A DNA stretch of 64,000 bases from a candidate division WOR-3 bacterium (GTDB lineage: Bacteria; Hydrothermota; Hydrothermia; Hydrothermales; JAJRUZ01): assembly GCA_039804025.1 (NCBI GenBank), contig JBDRZP010000010.1, forward strand, positions 1-64,000. The letters run 5' to 3'. Each line of letters starts with the position of its first letter. Position 1 is the first letter of the stretch. Below, in pieces: positions 62,021 to 64,000 of this stretch. Under the pieces are notes generated by a model. The model was not told the origin of the DNA. It did no database searches and was given only the letters and a program-made list of their open reading frames with translations. A program made the translations under genes and the position numbers.

Positions 62021-62363
62021 TGGAGGTGGGGGGAGTTGAACCCCCGTCCGGAAGGATTTGGATACCGGGACTACATGCTTAGCCTGTCTTTTATTTACCC
62101 TTCCTCCCGGACAGGCACAGGAGAAAAGGGGATCCCTTTTTTATTGTCCCCGGTTAAGGAAAAAGGGTAACCTCACCGGGCAAGCTCCTTATCTCTGAAG
62201 GTTTTACCCGGGTAAGGAGCAACCCGGGTAAACCCTGCTACCTTAATTAGGCAGCAAGTGCGTATGCGTTGGCAGTTTTTCTTGCGGGTTTTTACAGGGT
62301 TCCCGCACCCTGGCATGCCCCGGTTACCCGCAATTCCTTCCGTCAAAACCAGTTTTCACCCCC
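62021..62363 (-). ncRNA. ssrA: tmRNA (ssrA)
   Basis: Minus-strand tmRNA of about 343 bases. The tRNA-like ends are GGGGGTG/CACCTCC with the G3-U70 alanine pair and T-arm GGGGG-TTCAACT-CCCCC. The 5' end contains the family sequence AACTGGTTTTGACGGAAGGA. The tag frame (62247-62285) encodes ARKTANAYALAA then TAA, ending in the protease signal ALAA. GC-rich repeats with CCCGGGTAA form the pseudoknots. It rescues stalled ribosomes. Confidence 0.97.
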
Positions 62364-62372
62364 TTTTTATTA

Positions 62373-62401
62373 AATATATATTAAAAATCTCAAATTTTCA
62401 A
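62373..62401 (-). promoter_or_regulatory. Promoter of ssrA
   Basis: Minus-strand TTGAAA (62396-62401), 17-base spacer, TATATT (62373-62378), 9 bases before the mature 5' end of tmRNA. Confidence 0.6.
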
Positions 62402-62408
62402 TAAAAAA

Positions 62409-62422
62409 GTGATTTATATCAC
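62409..62422. promoter_or_regulatory. CRP/FNR-type palindrome
   Basis: GTGAT-TTAT-ATCAC, a 5-bp inverted repeat. On the minus strand it reads TGTGA-N6-TCAC, matching 9 of the 10 CRP consensus half-site bases. It lies between the divergent promoters of ssrA and the gene at 62457, 2 bases from the -35 of the latter. Confidence 0.45.
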
Positions 62423-62423
62423 A

Positions 62424-62451
62424 TTGAAAATTAAAAGTTATAGTATATAAT
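62424..62451 (+). promoter_or_regulatory. Leaderless promoter of the 62457 gene
   Basis: TTGAAA (62424-62429), 16-base spacer, TATAAT (62446-62451), 5 bases to the ATG. Transcription starts at or just inside the start codon. Confidence 0.6.
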
Positions 62452-62456
62452 TTAGT

Positions 62457-62951
62457 ATGTTAGATATTCATATAATATCACAAAATAGAAAACAAGGAGA
62501 AGAATTTTTAAAAAAGACAGAAGAATTTTTAAATACCCTTTGTGTGAATAACCTTACATATCCTGATTTTTCTAATCCAAAAATATTTTCCCATTTTATA
62601 AGAATATTTTATCAGGATCAAAAATTAAGGATAAAATTAAAGCCTATAAATATAAAAGTTAAAATATGCCTTGAGTGTGATAATCTGGAAGATTTTAGAA
62701 TATTATTTAGTGATATTAATGAAGGATTAATTTTAATAGATACTACAAAAAAGGATATTCTTGATAAAATCAAAGAGGAATACAAAAAAAGTGGAAAAAA
62801 TAATGAAATTTATTTTTTTAAAGCAAACACTATAGAGGAAAAATCTTTAATTTTAATATATTTTATCAGTGAAATTTTTAAGATATTACCCTCCCAGAAT
62901 ATACTTGAAACAGAAAATTTTAAGGAAAAATTTTTAATTCAAAAACTTTAA
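62457..62951 (+). CDS. Hypothetical protein, cytoplasmic
   Basis: A 164-residue protein without signal or membrane segments; I do not recognise it. Alternating strands and helices (MLDIHIISQNRKQGEEFL, KVKICLECDNLEDFRILF, EGLILIDTTKKDILDKIKEEY) suggest an alpha/beta fold. A distant likeness to 2-oxoacid:ferredoxin oxidoreductase gamma subunits is possible but weak. It is monocistronic, with a consensus promoter and a CRP/FNR-type palindrome, so it may be regulated by carbon or redox state. Convergent with the heptosyltransferase gene, 2 bases between stops. Confidence 0.6.
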   Translation: MLDIHIISQNRKQGEEFLKKTEEFLNTLCVNNLTYPDFSNPKIFSHFIRIFYQDQKLRIKLKPINIKVKICLECDNLEDFRILFSDINEGLILIDTTKKDILDKIKEEYKKSGKNNEIYFFKANTIEEKSLILIYFISEIFKILPSQNILETENFKEKFLIQKL

Positions 62952-62953
62952 AA

Positions 62954-64000
62954 TCAATAAACTTCCTCAAGCAGTTCTTTAAATTTTTCATAAACATAAT
63001 CCACTTGCATATCTTTCATGCATTTAAAATCAATATTTTTAACACATTTTAAGGGTTTTGGTGAATAAACAAAACAAGGTGAACAGTCAAGATTTAAAAA
63101 GCAAACACGGTGTTTTACACCAAAGGGATAAAGTTTATAGGGTGAAGTGGGTCCAAAAAGAGCAAGCACAGGAACCTGACAAGCTGCTGCAAGATGCATA
63201 AGTCCTGAATCATTTGATATAAAAATTTTGCAATTTTTAATTAAAGAAGCAACTTCCCTTATTTTTTTGTTTCTTATTATAATTCCATCCTTTAAATTTT
63301 TTTCAAGAAATTTATTTACATCTTCATCATCTTTTGAACCGAAAAATAAAAAATAACTATCTTTAATTTTTTCTTTAATTCTCTTTAACAAATCAAGAAA
63401 ATTTTGAGAAGGCCATCTTTTTCCCCTGTGACCTTTAAAAACGCTTGAACCAGCATGAATTCCTATCAAAAATTTATCCTTTATCCCCTTTTCCTTTAAA
63501 AATTCCCTTTCCCTTTCTATTTCATCTTCCTTTAAATAAATTTGAAGTGGTGGAATATCTTTAACATCAATTTTAAAAAATTCCTTCAATAGTCTCACAT
63601 TTTCTAAAACATTGTGAAGTTTTTCATCTTCTTTGATTCTTCTATTTTTTAAAAAATTAAGTTCAATAAAATCCATAACCCTGTAAGAGTGTCCTATTCT
63701 TATTTTTGAACCTGTTAGAAAAGAAAAGATGTTATATTCCTTTCTATTTGTAGGATAAAAATTAATGACATAATCAAATTTTTTCACCCTGATATTTTTT
63801 AATAGATAAAAAAAACTTTTAATTTTATTTTCTAAAAGTGGATAGTAAATAAGATGATCAATATAAGGATTATAGAGGAGTACATCCCTTGTAGATTCAA
63901 ACATTGTAAAAACAAATAGTTCAGAATTTTTTAAATTTTCTTTTAAAATTTTTAAAGCAGGGGTCATCATAAGCGTATCACCTATACCGAAAAGAGGAGT
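62954..64000 (-). CDS. Glycosyltransferase family 9 (heptosyltransferase), partial at N-terminus
   Basis: The minus-strand frame is open to the window edge; the start lies outside. The visible N-terminal part PLFGIGDTLMMTPALKILKE matches the GT9 N-terminal donor-site region (GxGD..M.TPAL). GIHAGSSVFKGHRGKRWP and FISNDSGLMHLAAACQVPVLALFGPTSPYKLYPFG are the C-terminal motifs. A Cys-rich segment (LDCSPCFVYSPKPLKC) is typical too. Adds heptose or a similar sugar to lipopolysaccharide core, in line with the other envelope genes nearby. An internal Met at 63970 is not the likely start. Confidence 0.92.
   Translation of the reverse strand, partial: TPLFGIGDTLMMTPALKILKENLKNSELFVFTMFESTRDVLLYNPYIDHLIYYPLLENKIKSFFYLLKNIRVKKFDYVINFYPTNRKEYNIFSFLTGSKIRIGHSYRVMDFIELNFLKNRRIKEDEKLHNVLENVRLLKEFFKIDVKDIPPLQIYLKEDEIEREREFLKEKGIKDKFLIGIHAGSSVFKGHRGKRWPSQNFLDLLKRIKEKIKDSYFLFFGSKDDEDVNKFLEKNLKDGIIIRNKKIREVASLIKNCKIFISNDSGLMHLAAACQVPVLALFGPTSPYKLYPFGVKHRVCFLNLDCSPCFVYSPKPLKCVKNIDFKCMKDMQVDYVYEKFKELLEEVY

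Overview
The window is strongly AT-rich, gene-dense bacterial DNA. Its proteins are rich in Lys, Ile, Glu and Phe. It encodes a diderm: outer-membrane barrels, lipoproteins, an Omp85 protein, heptosyltransferase and rhamnose-sugar genes. Three secreted proteins end in type IX secretion (T9SS)-like C-terminal sorting domains, and PorV/PorQ-like barrels are present. Together with the split transketolase and roadblock protein this suggests an FCB-group lineage, plausibly a thermophilic candidate phylum such as WOR-3/Stahlbacteria or Hydrothermae. That placement is inference, because no rRNA is present. No CRISPR array, insertion sequence or phage gene was seen.

Layout. (1) 1-4.4 kb, minus strand: three multihaem cytochromes c (one cut by the window edge), an outer-membrane barrel translationally coupled to one of them, and an ArsR repressor; it looks like an extracellular or periplasmic electron-transfer module. 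(2) 4.5-11.9 kb, plus strand: a BlaI-like repressor and a BlaR1-like membrane protease, then a TolC/CusB/CusA-type heavy-metal efflux operon with an extra small metal-binding protein. The two promoters share the inverted repeat TACTA-N7-TAGTA. (3) 12-25 kb: thioredoxin-like and OsmC proteins, AsnB, a SpoIID-like T9SS protein, CopA, a CsoR-family repressor with a ZntA/CadA-type ATPase, CysK-MetB, and a secreted protein coupled to thiol peroxidase; the theme is metal, thiol and peroxide defence. (4) 25-46 kb: two cargo/PorV-like gene pairs, a roadblock protein, an Omp85-TPR-HNH operon, tRNA-Ala, split transketolase, an HdrD-like oxidoreductase, radical SAM, UbiA and DapA. (5) 46-56 kb: an SppA protease with an N-terminal PorV-like barrel, broken by a frameshift at an A8 run, then a YbhGFSR-like exporter and a short Mfd. 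(6) 56-64 kb: envelope sugar genes, HD-GYP, transglutaminase, two tRNA-Leu, tmRNA, one unknown gene and a heptosyltransferase cut by the window edge.

Two general patterns recur. Genes inside operons overlap by ATGA or TAATG. Several first genes have a promoter whose -10 box lies only 5-8 bases before the ATG, implying leaderless mRNAs. The most novel-looking candidates are the BlaI/BlaR1-like pair apparently converted to metal sensing (all five protease cysteines lie in the predicted extracytoplasmic parts), the repeated cargo-PorV pairs, the barrel-SppA fusion, and the porin-cytochrome cluster.
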